This document shows, in pieces, positions 39,610 through 53,158 of a stretch of 64,000 nt of DNA. Below the pieces are notes generated by a model. That model had not been told where the DNA came from. It worked only from the letters and a program-made list of their open reading frames with translations, and ran no database searches. The stretch's first letter is position 1; every line of letters begins with the position of its first letter. The stretch is from Takakia lepidozioides (taxonomy: Eukaryota > Streptophyta > Takakiopsida > Takakiales > Takakiaceae), in contig CM060731.1 of NCBI GenBank assembly GCA_030704615.1, positions 74,380,756-74,444,755 on the forward strand, given 5' to 3'. The translations under genes and the position numbers were made by a program.

Positions 39610-42600
39610 CTGAGACCCCACATGCATGACCATGTATGTCTGACCATGCATGAAGATGGGCATCCACTGAACTTCTCAGGACTTCGAAATTTTTTGAAGT
39701 GGCAGCGCAACAACCTCAGTTGCAGAGCTGTTGAGATTCGATCCTGAAACCTTCGCTTTCAGGTAAACGTACCACTGGGCTGCACGCTGCTACATTAGTA
39801 ATCAATCGAATTTAATGTTAGTTATACAGAAAAAGGGACTCTAGACTGCCTGGGGCCTACCAAGACATGGGCGTCCGTTGCGCATACGCTTGCCGGGAGC
39901 ATTCAACTCGGGTCACGTACGCTTACCGGCCCGGGCGCATTCAACTCCCCCGGGCCTTTTCTATTACTTGGCGTATTATATTGACAATTATTGACAATAT
40001 GGAAAGACTCCGTTCCCCCTCAATGGGAAATCCCCGGCTGCAGGCGTCCTCGGCGCCACAGACGTGCAAGAGATTATAAGTTAAACGCGCAGCTTAAGTT
40101 TTAGTGTTCCTGCATTTCGTAGATGGCCACTGCTGGACATTGTTCTGACACTGCTCCTTCCAGTTTTCTGCCTCTCAACACATCTCCTCCTCCTGTTCCC
40201 TCCCCCCTGGTAGTGCAGCATAAGATACTTACTTCACTACTACTCTGGCACTTTGGCAGCACATTGGCCGCCTGCTTACTCTGCAGCTCTGCTTTCTTTG
40301 CAAAAACAATCACTTTTGTTCATCGGTTCTGGGTCACGAGGTGGTATCCCCGCTCTAAGCCTTCATGGCCCCTGAGTTGGTTATTTTTTCTACTTTTCTT
40401 AATATATTTTCCAGGGCGCCTGTCCCCCTGTTTTATTTATTTTTAAATATATCTATATACTGTCAGTCAATAATCTCTAACATAATGCTGCTGATGAGCA
40501 ACCCCACGTGAATGGATTCTAGAGACAGCCTGCTTATCAACCCACACTGCAGATTCGTGCTCCAAGGTATGCCTAACAATGCGGCAAATGGTTTTGTTTA
40601 CTTCAGAGTTGATCCCTCTGCTTCATAGTGTGCACAGGCAGCTGGAAAGCTTTTTGGATAAAAAAAAGCAGGAAACAAGAAAGTCGGGGGCCCTCTACAA
40701 GCAGCTGAAAAACCACTGTTCGGAATCAGGAGATTCCCAAAGGTTGAGAGAGATATGCAGCCAGGTATAACTGATCCTCATGATGAAACAAAGACCACTG
40801 TAAGGGATTGGCTGTCTCTTAACAGGTTGTAGTAGCAGGCCCTGATTTCATATTAGAGTGGATAGTGGAAGAAGAAATGTTCCTCAGCCCCAATCCCCTG
40901 CTGTCTTCCCTGGCACAAGCTGGGTACAAGCAAACACTGCAGATTAACCCATCATCTACCAGTTTCCATCCTCAGGCTGGGATCCCAACCTGAACCTTTC
41001 CAATGCCCATAGAAGAGATGGAGAGAGTGGCGTAGACAAGCAATTGGGCTGTAAGAGATAGAGAGACACTATAGAAACGAAAGAGAAATGAAATGAAATG
41101 AAATGAAATGAAATGGTACTTTATGACGTCCGTGGAAATCTCAAAGAGCTTATGAGACAAAAGGGAGAAGCCAGAAAGAAGAGACAAAACCACACCCAAA
41201 AGCAGCCCAGAAGCCAAGAGAGAGATAGTATGTGCGCATGACTATATCATTAGAGGGTGGGGTCTCCACAAGCTAATAACCTCATCCCACCAGATTGTAT
41301 GAAACTCAACCTGAAAAGAAAGCTGTGGTCGAGAAGAAAGAAAGGTAAAGGAAAGCAAGCTGGACATAACGAGAGAGAGACCAGGAAGCAAGAGACTCAA
41401 GGTAGGGTCATGGAAGAGAGCTCTCAACATTAGCCAGCAAGCTAGCCTACAAAGAAAGGGATGTAGCAAGAAATTTTCAGGAGATTTAGTATGTACAACC
41501 CAATGCCAATGTGGTTTAGAAGCACTGTGAAATGGAGTGGGCTGAACAGATGAAAGCGAATTGATGTTTGACTCCGACCTCTGCGCTGGATTATTGAAAA
41601 TATAGATCGATCGACCAGTGGACATTTGTCGTGATATGTGGACGATCGATTGGAATGACCTGTTTGAATCTAGAGTGAGCTGGCAATGGCGGTTGTCAAA
41701 GACCCGCTTCACCAGATTACATCTGTACATTTAGCAATGCTTCTAGTTATCTGTCTCTTCTTCCCGCTGCTATGTTAGAGTGAGTTAGAGCATTCTTTGA
41801 TATAGAATGAAGATGCAAGAGTGCTTGGCTCAATTCATGGTAAGCGAATATACCAAATTGCTTTGAGCATTATGACTATTGTCTACTGAACGAGCAGCAG
41901 CCTTATAAGGAAACAGGTGTACCACATTTTGCACGCGCACTTTTGATGAATGTGTTAAGTGGCCCTCAGACCGGCAGGTAAGGCCATTCCTATAGAAGGT
42001 AGCTAACTTAGTGGCTACTCATACCATCACAAAGGTACCCATCATGGCAGATTGGAAAGGTCAGCAACCTGGGTTTGGCAATGTACCCAAATTAATGCAG
42101 GTAAATAATTCACCAATCCAACACAAACTTGTCGGATAGTATGCAGAAAAAGAGAGGGCATGGAGTATCTACATCTGTCAATGCCTCTCTTGAACAAAAA
42201 TTTCATGGTCATACCTCTGAAATGTTGGAGGTAAATGAGAAACAACTTGCTAGCACATTTTAGCCTACCAAATAGTAACATGCAAAACTGTATCCAAATC
42301 CCGGTACGCAGTGATGTCTACAGACCAAGGAAATATTGCAGTATAATACCAAAGACAGCCATAGTTTGTTTCAGGGGTCCCATCAAATCACCCAACTCAT
42401 GGATCTATGTGCAGTTCTAGTCCAACACATTTTGGCATCCGCCATGGGCCCAGATAGTTATCGTTGGATGCAAGTGAAAAGACTTGCATTTAGATGCATT
42501 TTCCAACTTTGATTGAATAGACTTGATGCACAGATGCAGGCTCCATCTGCACCTTTCAAGAATATTGAAAAATTTCATCCTCTCTAGTTGAGTGTGTTGA

Positions 42601-43562
42601 ATGAGAAATTCCATTGTACATAGACCAAGACTCTCCACGTAGAAATGATATGCGGCAGACTCCAGGAGCTATAAAACACACTTTAATCAAGAACCCCACA
42701 GGCTGCGACGAAAAGATATCGATATTTGGGTAACTTCATTGGAATGCTGCAGCACCAGGCAGACACCTGCACAGGTTACTGTCACACTTGCCACTGCCAC
42801 CATCACTCGATAGACACTGCTACCCCATGTCTGGCTACATCTTCCTTCCACTGTTCGCTTTGGTAGCAATGGCACAGACATACTCTCATAACTTGCGCTC
42901 TCAACTGAGATGTCAATATCCTTTTTCGAAGCCTTCTGCATCACAATACCATACAATGGTAACTGCTGCTAGATGCACAATTGCATTCCATGCATAAAAA
43001 GAGTTTTCACTCAAACACGAATTTTTCTTGCATACAACATAGATTTCACAAGAGCCAGCGGTCTATCACCCCATAGATTCCAACCCCAGTAAAAAAATCG
43101 TCATGGTAAGAGCGAGTTCCCATTGACCATGAATATGGAGCCTGTTCCAAGGTGGAGTCTAAATGCCTGGTAACTGCCATAAATTGACCCTGTGGATTAC
43201 ACCAGACCCAAACAGCTCCCCTTCTCTAGAAACAAGAATCTCCAAAATGATTGAAACCATGTGGAACGAAATGACTAGGTTGAAGTGAAGACAATGAGAC
43301 CTACCCCACTGTTGCCAGAAGAAGGTACAAGGTGACCAGCATTCAATTCTGAGGCTACGAAGGAGAGTGCTGTCAGTCCTCTCTCCCCCTGGATATCACC
43401 CTCCCACTTGGAGTCTGTCCTGCCATGCGTCTCAAATGAACCGGCAGCTCCTAACACCTTGTGCAACACACCAGCCCTCCTGGCAGATTGCAGCACATGC
43501 TCAGCCACACAACACCATCCGCGTGCTTTTGCAAATAAAAAGAGATGCTGTAGCCTAATAAT
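39610..43562 (-). repeat. Inverted arm of SPL7 3' region, copy 2
   Basis: Native copy of the arm, on the minus strand, continuous with SPL7 at its right end. Counterpart at 16197-20440. It contains the SPL7 end (43562-42687), then about 3 kb of downstream DNA without a supported gene, including the old LINE fragment (40495-40625), the LINE-tail-like stretch (about 40321-40440) and the SINE candidate (about 39660-39796). A 162-codon frame at 41242-41730 (minus) is partly conserved between arms, but the two differ at its end and it matches nothing I know. Confidence 0.9.
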
Positions 43563-46500
43563 GCAGGCCCCTTCCCCTTTGCAGGTAGCCTCTGTCAAAA
43601 TCCAACCAAGATCTCCCAGCAGATCCTGCACTCGGCTGCTGCTTGTTTCAAACTCCAATGTTTCAATCTCAGCACATACCCTCCTATCTGCCACCAGTAC
43701 TACAATTGCATTACTGGTCCCTCCCTCATGCTCCACCTGCCACTCAATACGAGACATTTCAGACCACAAATGAGATTGATTGGCAAAATGGAAGGGGTAC
43801 AGCCAGACCTTCTTCTACTCTCTTGCTTAAGCTGCATGAAGGGAAAGAGAAAAGAACCACAAGGAGCAGAGCCATGGTTCGTTGAATCTACATCCACTGA
43901 TATGGTTTTATCTCAGTCAAAAACATTTCCAGCCCACCAAAAATTGAATCTGTGCAAACCCTACAAGAAAAGAACATGAGTGTACACATTTTCTTACATG
44001 TCAGTCCCTATACACTTTTATAAACTCAAGAAGATGCTTTCTGCGACTTCTGCAGATAGTGGATGCTAAAGCAAAGGAGATTAGTAGCAGTTCAGCAAGC
44101 CAAAAGGTGGGAAGCCACACTACCTACATCTAACACAAGCACCGCAATCATTCCACTGCACTTTCCAAGTCCCTAAGAGCTTCTTTGAGGAGAAAAACTC
44201 TAGGCTGACCATGGATGCCGACAAGTGGACCAGTGTTCTATCGTCTGGCAAAAAATCGCCACATTTCGACCTGGAAAATGGGTCAGCTACTTGTACAAAG
44301 GAATCATGTAGGTAATCTCCAAAAGATTTGCCAGAAACGCCAGTAGTTGAATATCATGAGCCTGATTTTGCCTAGACCTGTTAAAACATGACACCTGTTA
44401 TATAGCCACTTTTCTAACCCTGCCAACTCAGTATTCTCGCCACATGGGTGCTGGGTAGAATTCACATGAGGCCCCTGTGGCAATTTTGGGAAATGAAAAA
44501 AAAAACACATGTGTGGACCGTGAAGGCATATGCTGACCTCTGCATCCACCCAACAGAGTTAGCAGCAAGTGGCAGAGTCGGTACCTCAAAATACACTGCT
44601 CCACCTGGGGAATTTTGCAGTGCGGGAATGCTGACCCGCAACTCTTCCTCTTCCTTGCTTTTACAACTGGTGCCCAAAACAGATGCTGCCACATATTTCC
44701 CTGCAGATGATACCAGCAATCTGCTCCATTCCACAATGGTAACTGGTTAAGGACTGACAAACCCCTATAATTTTCTCCCAACAATGCAGCACAGAGAACA
44801 GCAACCCTCAACACAATGCATTCATTACAAAGGGACCCATAGTTTGGGCTAGACTACTTTCATGCACCTGTGTCTTTCACACAGGAATTAACATAGTATC
44901 CAACATAACCTGTCCAAGTTGAGAAGTGAGCCTCTCATCCTAAAAGAGCACGTGATCAAGATTAAAATTTACTATGACTCTGTTCTGGACAGTTCCTACA
45001 TCAAGGGTGGACCAAATTTTGCTGTTTTGCCTCTCTTTTTCCTCGATCCATTTCTTCCCCTGTAATTTTGCCCTAATCACTGGAGTGACACAAAATGTGT
45101 GAGTGTGGTATCTCTTTTACTTGTTACCATTCTTACCATTCATGACAGGAATTGGTTATCATACAACTGGCAGACAAACTACTTCCAAAGTACCTCACCT
45201 CGTATTTGGCAGTTGCAGGTTGCGTCCAGAAACAACGAGCTGTCCTTCCACACCAGCTTCCAAACACAGCGGTCGAATTGAATGCAGAGCTGGCACTACA
45301 TCCTCTTTCTCGCCATTCTTGCTAATGATCTTCCCTGTCACCACAATCACAGCCTTCAAGTGCCCTTCTTTCCAACAAGAGGTTCAGGATGCCACACATT
45401 TTGATGGATATTCGATCAATGCCCTGAAAGGTGTACCACAACTAGATTCATTTTTTCCCTCAACTTCAAAATGTTGGACCCCACCCCACTGCAATGAAGC
45501 GCCTCTTCATTTGCAGCTTATTCACCACAGTTACCTGTTCAAGTACAGACCTCAACAGATAGTGCTGCAAGAACTCACAAGGGCTTTTGCTCTTTCCTCT
45601 TAAGCTTGTTCACGGTGAAGATTTCAAGGCAAACTTAGAGAGATTCAACATGCAAGCTTGCATACTTGCAATGCAATTCTGTGTAGTTATGTTATTCCAG
45701 GGACACCATGGAAGGGACCAGCTGGGCAGGGGGAACGCACCATCAGTAAGGTTCACGGCGTGTGGTCCCATTCGAGCAATAAGGCATCCTTGGTCCCAGA
45801 AACCTGCCACAGTCAGTGGGCCCTGAACCAGCTTCATGACAGCACCTGACCAATCTGCATCAAGCTGCCAATGAAACAACCATCTTAGATCACATCCTCC
45901 ATAAAAAGGTTGTAAACCCCATAACAGCATTTGTCACCACAGTGCTCAATATGAGCTGAGTCATCAAATAAGCCCAATATTTACAAACCACACAGAACTT
46001 CAGAAGGCAACAGTAATCATCAAAAAGCTTCAGACCATAGAAGAGAGGTTCACGTTCACTCACCATCTCCCACATTGGCTGTGGCATTGCAATGAAAAGA
46101 GTGAGAATGGAGCATCCAGATCGTATGTAGCCTTCCAGATCCACAGGCATGTTGGACAACCACTCCAGAACCTGTACACCACACTCTCCTTGCCTTACTC
46201 CAGTTCATGTATGAGTTCTTTGGTTCTTACATAAAGAAGCACAAGAAGAGTGACACCGGACAAACATAGTGGTTCTTACATACATGCGGTTTCAAGCCAT
46301 TGCACAATCTCTGCCATGAATCTCAGAGTACAGGACGCTAGTGCGAAAACACTGATGATGGTCACTCAACTTAGGTAGTCTCAGCACATCTCTCTCCACC
46401 CGGCCCAAAAGGATAAATCAAGGAAGAGAAAGAAGACCATTTCAATAGAAAACTACACCTGCAAAAATGGAGCAGAGATTAATAAGATCTAAACCCCTCT

Positions 46501-49500
46501 CACGGGCTTCACCAACAGAATTCCTTTTGTCCCTGCCATCTTGTCAGACATAATAAAGCGCTTCCAGCATTTGATGATCTCCAATCACATTATCAAGATA
46601 CCTTTGGGCTTTGATAAGTGTTATTCAGGAGGCTTGTCAGCAAAGTTCCAATAGCCCCCACAATGCTTGCAAAATAAAATTAGATCAAATAAATTGGTTT
46701 GAGTTTTCAACCTCGTATGAAAATGCCAAGAATTTGTCAATACCTGCTGTCTCAAATTTCGAGGGAAATCACCAGGGTTCCAGTCATACAACTTGAATGA
46801 AATGCGGCCTGTTGGACACTGAACAGACATGCACTCCTATTTAGTAAGAATCCTGTCTGAATTAAGTTTAGCACTTGATTCAATATGCTGCTCACATACA
46901 TGTGTGTTCACAGAGATGACAGAAAGGGAATGTCCATTTGCCCACTTCCAGCCTATCACTTCTGCTACCGCTATCACATGGAAAAGGAAGAATGTCAACA
47001 GGTACAACCACAAGCTCACCGGTGATGTATACGTCTGTTTGATAACCCCCCTTGAAGTTAATGGGGACGGTTGTAGTTCTGAAGCCTGTGGCCGGCAATT
47101 GCTCCTATTGGCATTGTCCTCCAGAAGCAACGCCAGCAATGAGTCTTCATCAACACCACCTCTGCCCAACATGCCCCTCTGCTCGTCTCCAGTAACACTG
47201 TCACTCAGCCTCGCACTAGGGTCCCACCACTCGGAGGGCTTGGCAGGAGGATTCACATCCAACACACATGTGGATGAGAGAGAAGCAGCAGCAACACCTG
47301 CAGTCGCAATTTGGGTCAGCTCTAGCCAACTTCTTTCTCAAAGCCAGTGTATCTCTCAGAAAGGGCAACTCCTCAGAAGTTTCCAACAACGTACCAACCA
47401 GCTGCTGTGTATCAACCTGCATCTCCCCATCAACAACCGGCTCCTCTTCTGCACTTGTCTTGCCCTCGTCTTGTGTACCTGAAAGAAGGTGATAAGACCA
47501 CAACCTCAGTCAGCTCTATTAACGGCTGCCAGAGCCACATGCAGAACCCAACTTGAAATCAAATAGTACCATCTGCAGGGCTGGGGTTGTACATGTCATT
47601 CGTCAACGCCGTTGTGTCTTCTCCAGACTCCTGCACCTTCCTCCTACGCCGATTGTTATGACGTTCCAACTTCCGTCGGCAACTTCGCTTGCCTTCATCG
47701 AAATCAGATAAAGCATGAAACCTGAAACAAGAATTCTTGGTTAAGAATGCTGATAAAGAAGACCTACCCACTTTCTTTTCCAGAAGCGTGTCAAATCACG
47801 CAACCATTACATAGTAGAATAGTTAGTAACTTAAAAGATGCTTGACTGATCCTAAAAACAGACACATTGCGATTCACAATTCACAATTGTTTCAAGAGCC
47901 TGCATATGAAAGTTTGCACCAAATGGTTTACAGTATGTCGTCAATCTCCACAGTCAAAGTTCCAACATTCTGAAATTCCAAATATGACATGCCCGAATCA
48001 ATAACAGGGTTGCCTATCCTTCAGCAAACTAAGATATTAGGTGCATTTGTGCCCAAAATGCTGTGAGGCACCCAGCACACATGGGGTTTCAATCACATCT
48101 CACAGACCTAAGAGTAAATCACAACCTTAACATCTCCGCGCTTGGGTAACCTTCTCAGGCAGCACTATGCTAACAGTGCAGTTGAAAATTAGCATGATCA
48201 TCACAGATAATTGCCTCCAATCTCTCCTTTTGGTTACAATCCGTTCACTGATTTAAGTCATCTATGTTGCTACATGTTATCCAGCATCTCTACTCTGCTG
48301 TTTTATTCCAGTTGTGTACGTTGCTACATTATATTAGTTCCTCTTACTTAATAACACTGACATAACCGCTTCCCATCGTCAACTCACTCTTGCTTTTCTC
48401 TACAACATAACGGACCCAAATAGATAGTTGGTCATGTTCTGGACCCTCATCTGCTTTTCTTCCTTAATTCTCTAACCTATTTGATGAGGCCAAGCCAGGG
48501 GTCCCAAACCACTTAATGCTACTTCATCGATGCCATCATGCGTCTAAATAAGAGAACAACAATTAACCAACCATTTCTCCATGCTGCAGTCACTGCCAAC
48601 TTCATAAACTCGGCCCTGTATGCGTCAACCAATATGGTCCTGCTTGTCATCGAGTTATGGGCGCAGCTGATACTTCCAAACTCCCACCCAGCAATTCTTC
48701 ATGAGCAGTTTCACAACAAGCTCAGAAGATCACAATGACACTTGCTCCACTTCACCTTCAGACAAGTACCACTGTCGACAGGGAGGGGTAACAACCATAG
48801 AAAAAAGCAGGCGAGGAATGAATAAAAATCACTTACTTGCCACACTGTTGGCAATAGCGATGGGGCACGTCGGGCAGCAGAACTGTGCTCGCATTCGCAC
48901 AAACTAGGCACACGCGGTGGCGCTTGTGGTAGTCCTTAAGCCGTGCAAGGTCAGTCCCACAGGTTGGCACCTGGCAACGGGCACTCACCTTGGGCCGCTT
49001 GCTGCGAGTGCGTCCTTCATCTTCATCCTCAGTATCAGTGCACGCACATGGCACCCTGCCCGCCAAAAAGTTGGGGCAATCCAGCCGTGGATCCCTTACA
49101 GTCTCCTGCTGAAACACTGTGTAGCTTGATTGCGGCTGCACCTGACCCTGACTAGTAATCTGAGGGCTGGCTTCTAGGTCACCCGAATCAGCCACCGATT
49201 GCCCCACTGACCGACTCGCTCCCTCATCATCCTCCTTATCAGTGCACGCACCTGGCACCCGGCGTGCCAGAAGATTGGAGCCCTCCAGCCTTGGACTGAG
49301 TACCGTCTCCTGTACCGTGGAGCTCGATTGCATCTGCACCTTCAGCCCATCTACAGCACTTTGAGGGCTGACTTCTAGGTCACCCAAACCAGCCCACGGT
49401 TTCCCAACCGAGCGACTGCCTCCTTCATCTTCATCTTCATCCTCATTATCTGTGCACGCGCATGGCACCCTGCCCGCCAGAAAATTGGGGCAATCCAGCC

Positions 49501-49768
49501 CTGGATCCCTTACTGTCTCCTTCTGAAAGACTGTGGAGCTTGATTGTGGCTGCACCTCACCCTCTACAGCACTTTGAAGGCTAGCTTCTAGGTCGCTCAA
49601 ATCACCCCAGGCCTGCTCCACCAATAAACTGGGGTCCAACAAGGAGGCTGTTGCTCTGGAAGAACCAGTGCTGGAATTCACGGGGTCCCCCAACAACAGC
49701 ACACTATCCCACTCCCACTCCAAGCTTGTATCTCCCGAGTGTCCCATGGCACTCGAAACAACTTTCAA
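42687..49768 (-). CDS. SPL7: SPL7-type SBP-box transcription factor
   Basis: Multi-exon gene. Supported exons: 49768-48837, 47721-47570, 47478 to about 47000, 46818-46744, 46171-46064, 45854-45741, 45334-45199, 44720-44585, 43736-43305, 42935-42687, nearly all with clean GT/AG borders. The SBP domain is split after QQCGK by the first intron. Its first zinc site is C265, C270, C287, C290 (VCLVC), where most SBP proteins have a His; this C4 form and the tail [21 protein letters not shown] point to the SPL7/CRR1 group, regulators of copper deficiency that bind GTAC. Downstream: [51 protein letters not shown], and a C-terminal membrane-like segment before [10 protein letters not shown], all as in SPL7. 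A frame change near 47300 needs either a short intron or an indel. Confidence 0.85.
43737..45794. other. SPL7 introns and exons not present in the duplicated copy
   Basis: This part of the gene (three exons at 44585-44720, 45199-45334 and 45741-45854, plus introns) and 43563-43736 lie between the two blocks that were copied to 15.6-20.4 kb and are missing there. Nothing else is seen in the introns. Confidence 0.6.
45795..46368 (+). repeat. Segmental duplication block D, copy 2
   Basis: Native position of block D inside SPL7. It covers the exon at 46064-46171 and part of the 45741-45854 exon. Its counterpart is 15623-16196 in the same orientation. Confidence 0.9.
49001..49606 (-). repeat. Three in-frame repeats in SPL7 N-terminus
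   Basis: Codons about 55-256 consist of three copies of a 61-74 residue module: a GDLEAS.QSA start, a [14 protein letters not shown] stretch, then [14 protein letters not shown] followed by an acidic run. The DNA copies are highly similar, so the triplication is recent in this lineage. It lies ahead of the SBP domain. The Cys pair CAC recurs in copies 1 and 3 (GAC in copy 2), which is of interest in a copper-related regulator, but its role is unknown. Confidence 0.85.
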
Positions 49769-50410
49769 GCAGCCCCGTCCCCAGCTTTCACCCCTGCAAC
49801 ATCAGCAAAGCTTTGGAATACAGAAAAGACCATGTCTGCAGGCCACGGATACTTCGGTGCAGGACACTTGTGGGCTTGGCGGGTAGGGAATGCAAAAAGG
49901 CTCATAAGTACATTGAAAGATTTCAAAGCCAGAGACAACATTCCCTAGCCCGGGACATGGACATGCATGTCCGGGGCTTTTGCTCTTGAAAAATATCCGC
50001 AGTTCTTGCACTCGCCCACTGGAAGAGAGAGAGAGAAAGACTTTTGCCAAAGCCGCCGTAACTAAGAGCCACTTCACCTTGCGGCTAGTGCCCCCTTTCA
50101 AGGCTGGGGCCTATTGGCCCAATGAAATATACTAAGCCCCTTTTAAGGGTGGGCCCTATTGGCCCAATGAAACATGTGGGGCTTGCTTGTGGGCTTTGAT
50201 CTTGGGTGAGCGGGAATATTTGAGGAATCTTTCTAGCCTTGGATGGATTCTTTAGATATCCTAGGTCGGGGCCTATCTGATTTTAGCGACCAAAGGTCAG
50301 AAGCTAGTTTAGCGTAGAGCAGGAATAGAGTGCCATAGTGTCACATCATCGTCGCCATGTCACCATAGACACATCATCGTCGTCGTCAATTTCTTTGGAA
50401 CCTACCCAAA
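49769..50410. other. SPL7 upstream region
   Basis: Expected to hold the SPL7 promoter and 5' UTR; I cannot place a TATA box with confidence. It contains two near-copies of a GGGCC(T/C)TATTGGCCCAATGAAA word (about 50107 and 50145), which include the CCAAT-like CCCAATG, and further on a run of TCATCGTCG units near 50346-50385. Confidence 0.4.
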
Positions 50411-50760
50411 ATGCCTGAAAAGCAGCACGGGGAAGGGATGCCTCCGCGTGCTCGAGCGCGGAGGGGTTTCACGCAATGTGGTGCTCACCAAGTGTTCAAC
50501 AGAATGCCTCAACGATCTTTGATCACGTGGAATATAATGTTGACAGGATTTGCCAAGCATGGGTGTGGTAGGAATGCTTTGGAGACCTATGAGCAAATTC
50601 TGCGCAAAAGGGTGAAGCCCAAGCACATCACATTTGCAATGCGTGTGCAAGCCTGGGATCTTTGGAAAATGGGAAAGAGGTCCATGGTGACATCGTCAAA
50701 GCTGGAATTGTACCATATGTCACGATGGTGGGACAACCGCAATCGCAAGGTGTGGCTTTT
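50411..50760 (+). pseudogene. PPR gene fragment
   Basis: Contains VFNRMPQRSLITWNIMLTGF, AKHGCGRNALETYEQILRK and VKPKHITF, that is about one and a half PPR motifs of the same kind as the locus further on, followed by a degenerate ALEKGKEVHGDIVKAG-like stretch. After about 50720 the similarity ends at the word CACGATGGTGGGACAACCGC, which also occurs near 36980. Confidence 0.7.
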
Positions 50761-51049
50761 TCTTAATGTACGATGTGAACAAGTTTGTCCATCCTGCACA
50801 TGTGGGCTCATGGCTCCTATTATTATCATGATTTGATATTCTTCCTGATTATGTTTACAAGGTTCTTGGGAGAGTCAGCTCAGTCTTAGCAGATCGTGTT
50901 TCAATCTATGCCTGCTCAGCTGCACCGTGGTGGTTCTCACAGACCAATCCGACATCACCTGACTACAGACACAAGCAGCACACACAATGGGTCTTTTTGG
51001 GTTGATGGTCAAATCCTCCATGGGTCACGCCACAAGGTCAAGGACAATG

Positions 51050-51910
51050 TGGTGAGGGCACCTTCTTCTTCGACCTATTTCAGCCTGTTTTGCCCTCTCA
51101 TCAGACTCGGCCCTGAGATGCATATTGAATTCTGTAAGTTAGGTGGTTGGGTAGATGGTCAACTGGAAATAGCAGCCGCAGCCGCACAAATGATAGAACA
51201 AGGCACTGCTAATGAAGACACCTTCTTCAACACATTTCACCCTGTTTTTCCCTCTTGTTAGAATCGCCCCTAAATTTCCATGTTGAATTCTGCAAGTTAG
51301 CTGGTTGAGTGAATCTGGTTTGGAGTGACTTTGACATGATACTGCCAATGTGATAACAGGAAAGTATCCAAAAACAGGTAACAGAGATGAGGAGAAGGTG
51401 TGGAATGAATACTTTGCTGACCCCACTCAATGGTGGGACAACCGAGGCAAAAGGTTGAATCCCTGTTAGATGACAGAGAGTAGCAGACGCAATTCAGCAT
51501 AGGAACTAGTGTGCTTGGGTGTTTCCTAGGTTGTCATTGTCAGCTGCTAGCAGCAAGGGCAAAGATGAATGCATGATTTTGTGCAGAGGCATGGATAGCT
51601 GAAGGAGAAGGGATAGAGTGTGGGTCCAGATTCATCCAAGAGGGCCAGATTTCAAGCACTAAGATTACGTATGATTCCCTGTGGATCAATAGCTACAAGA
51701 AACCTACATGCGTAGGTGGTCAACTAAAGGCAGCAGCTGCCAAACATAATGAACGTGATGTGGTTGGGCTTCACCCCTCCGCGCATCATTTGCTCACCAC
51801 ATCATGGTGCCCTCACCACATTGTCCTTGACAATTCAGTATGCATCTTAGGGCCGAGTCTGATGAGTGGGCAAAACAAGCTGAAATAGGTTGAAGAAGAA
51901 GGTGCCAGAC
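51050..51910. repeat. Inverted copy of the ~570-bp unit family
   Basis: Reverse-complement relative of 14466-15507, sharing AAGGCACTGCTAATGAAGAC, CATGTTGAATTCTGCAAGTT, AAAACAGGTAACAGAGATGAG, TGTCAGCTGCTAGCAGCAAG and others. Partial extra copies of the internal block occur at about 51050-51150 and 51830-51905. Some parts read as WVDGQLEIAAAAAQMIEQGTA on the plus strand. Function unknown. Confidence 0.65.
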
Positions 51911-52082
51911 ATACGTATTTGAATTTGCTGAAATGCTCTGAATCTGCTGAAATGCCTCCTTGGTTTAAAGTCTGTAGAGCCTCTTTCAGTCTGCCTACCT
52001 CACAAAGCATCTTCACATGCCCAGAAATGCCAGAAGAGGCATTGTGAACTCCCTCTCTTGATCCTCTTCCAGAAGCTAGGTC

Positions 52083-53158
52083 ATGGTTGAGGTGCCAGAT
52101 TTTATCAACTGTGCCGATGCGTGTGCAAGCCTGGGAGCCCTGGAAAAGGGGAAAGAGGTCCATGATGACATCGTCAAAGCTGGAATTGTACCAGATGTCA
52201 TTGTGAACACTACCCTGGTGGACATGTATGCCAAATGTGGGTGCATTAAGGATGCGAAGGGAGTTTTCAACACTGTGGCTGAACGAGATGTGGTGTCTGC
52301 ATGGAACACGATGCTTGCAGGGTATCCACATCAGGGACGTGGTATGGAGGCTTTGGAGACCTATGATCAAATGATGGGGGAAGGGGTGAAGCCCAACCAC
52401 ATCACGTTTCTGTGCATTTGCAATGCGTGTGCAAGCCTGACAGCTCTGGAAAAGGGCAAAGAGGTCCATGGCGACATGGTCAGAGCTGCAGTTGTACCAA
52501 ATGTCATTCTGAACAATACCCTCGTGGATATGTATGAAGGGAGTGTTTGACAGTATGGTTGGACGAGATGTGGTGTCGTGGAGTGCGATGATTGCAGGAT
52601 ATGCACAGCAAGGGCGCGGGATGGAGGCTTTGGAGACCTATGAGCAAATGATGTGCGAAGGGGGTGAAGCCCAACCACATGACATTTGTTTACATTTGCA
52701 ATGTGTGTGCAAGCCTGGCAGTCCTAGAAAAGTGCAAAGAGGTCCATGGTGACATTATCAAATCTGGAATTGTACCCGATGTCATTCTGAACACTGCCCT
52801 GGTGGACATGTATATCAAATGCGGGTGCATCGAGGATGCAAATGGAGTGTTTGACAATACGGCTGAACGAGATGTGGTGTCGTGGATCGCAATGCTTGCA
52901 GGGGTATGCACAACAGGGGTGTGGGATGGAGGCTTTGGAGACCTATGAGCAAATGATGTGCGAAGGGATGAAAACCAACCACATCACGTTTGTTTGTGTT
53001 TGCAATGCATGTGCAAGCCTGGGAGCTCTGGAAAAGGGGAAAGAGGTCCATGGTGACATCGTCAAAGCTGGAATTGTACCAGATGTCATCCTGAACACTG
53101 CCCTGGTGGATGTGTATGCCAAATGTGGGTGCATTAAGGATACGAAGGGAGTTAATTT
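52083..53158 (+). pseudogene. PPR gene, 5' part, frameshifted and split
   Basis: Overlapping frames (52083-52550, 52534-52752, 52664-52948, 52836-53158) form about three and a half PLS units of nearly identical repeats: NHITFLCICNACASLTALEKG, KEVHGDIVKAGIVPDVI, LVDMYAKCGCIKDA, RDVVSWSAMIAGYAQQGRGM, ALETYEQMM. DNA repeat spacing is roughly 280-300 bp. At least three frameshifts occur. The protein would have been an organelle RNA-binding factor; the 3' part with E and DYW domains is at 62241-63466, on the other side of the Ty3 element inserted after the VN codons at 53148-53158. Confidence 0.88.
53155..53158. repeat. Ty3 copy 2 target duplication, 5' side
   Basis: ATTT here and ATTT at 62237-62240. 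Removing the element and one copy restores an open PPR reading (Gly-Val-Asn-Phe-Asn-Thr-Met). Confidence 0.8.

Noticed and set aside
40123-40446. 107-codon frame with hydrophobic stretches in the SPL7 arm
   Set aside because: It covers the LINE-tail-like stretch and GC-rich repeat DNA, is mirrored in the other arm, and has no coding-type conservation. The apparent membrane segments come from T-rich DNA.
45103-45603. 166-codon plus-strand frame in the SPL7 region
   Set aside because: Antisense to the SPL7 exon at 45199-45334, which has splice sites and SPL7-specific sequence on the minus strand.
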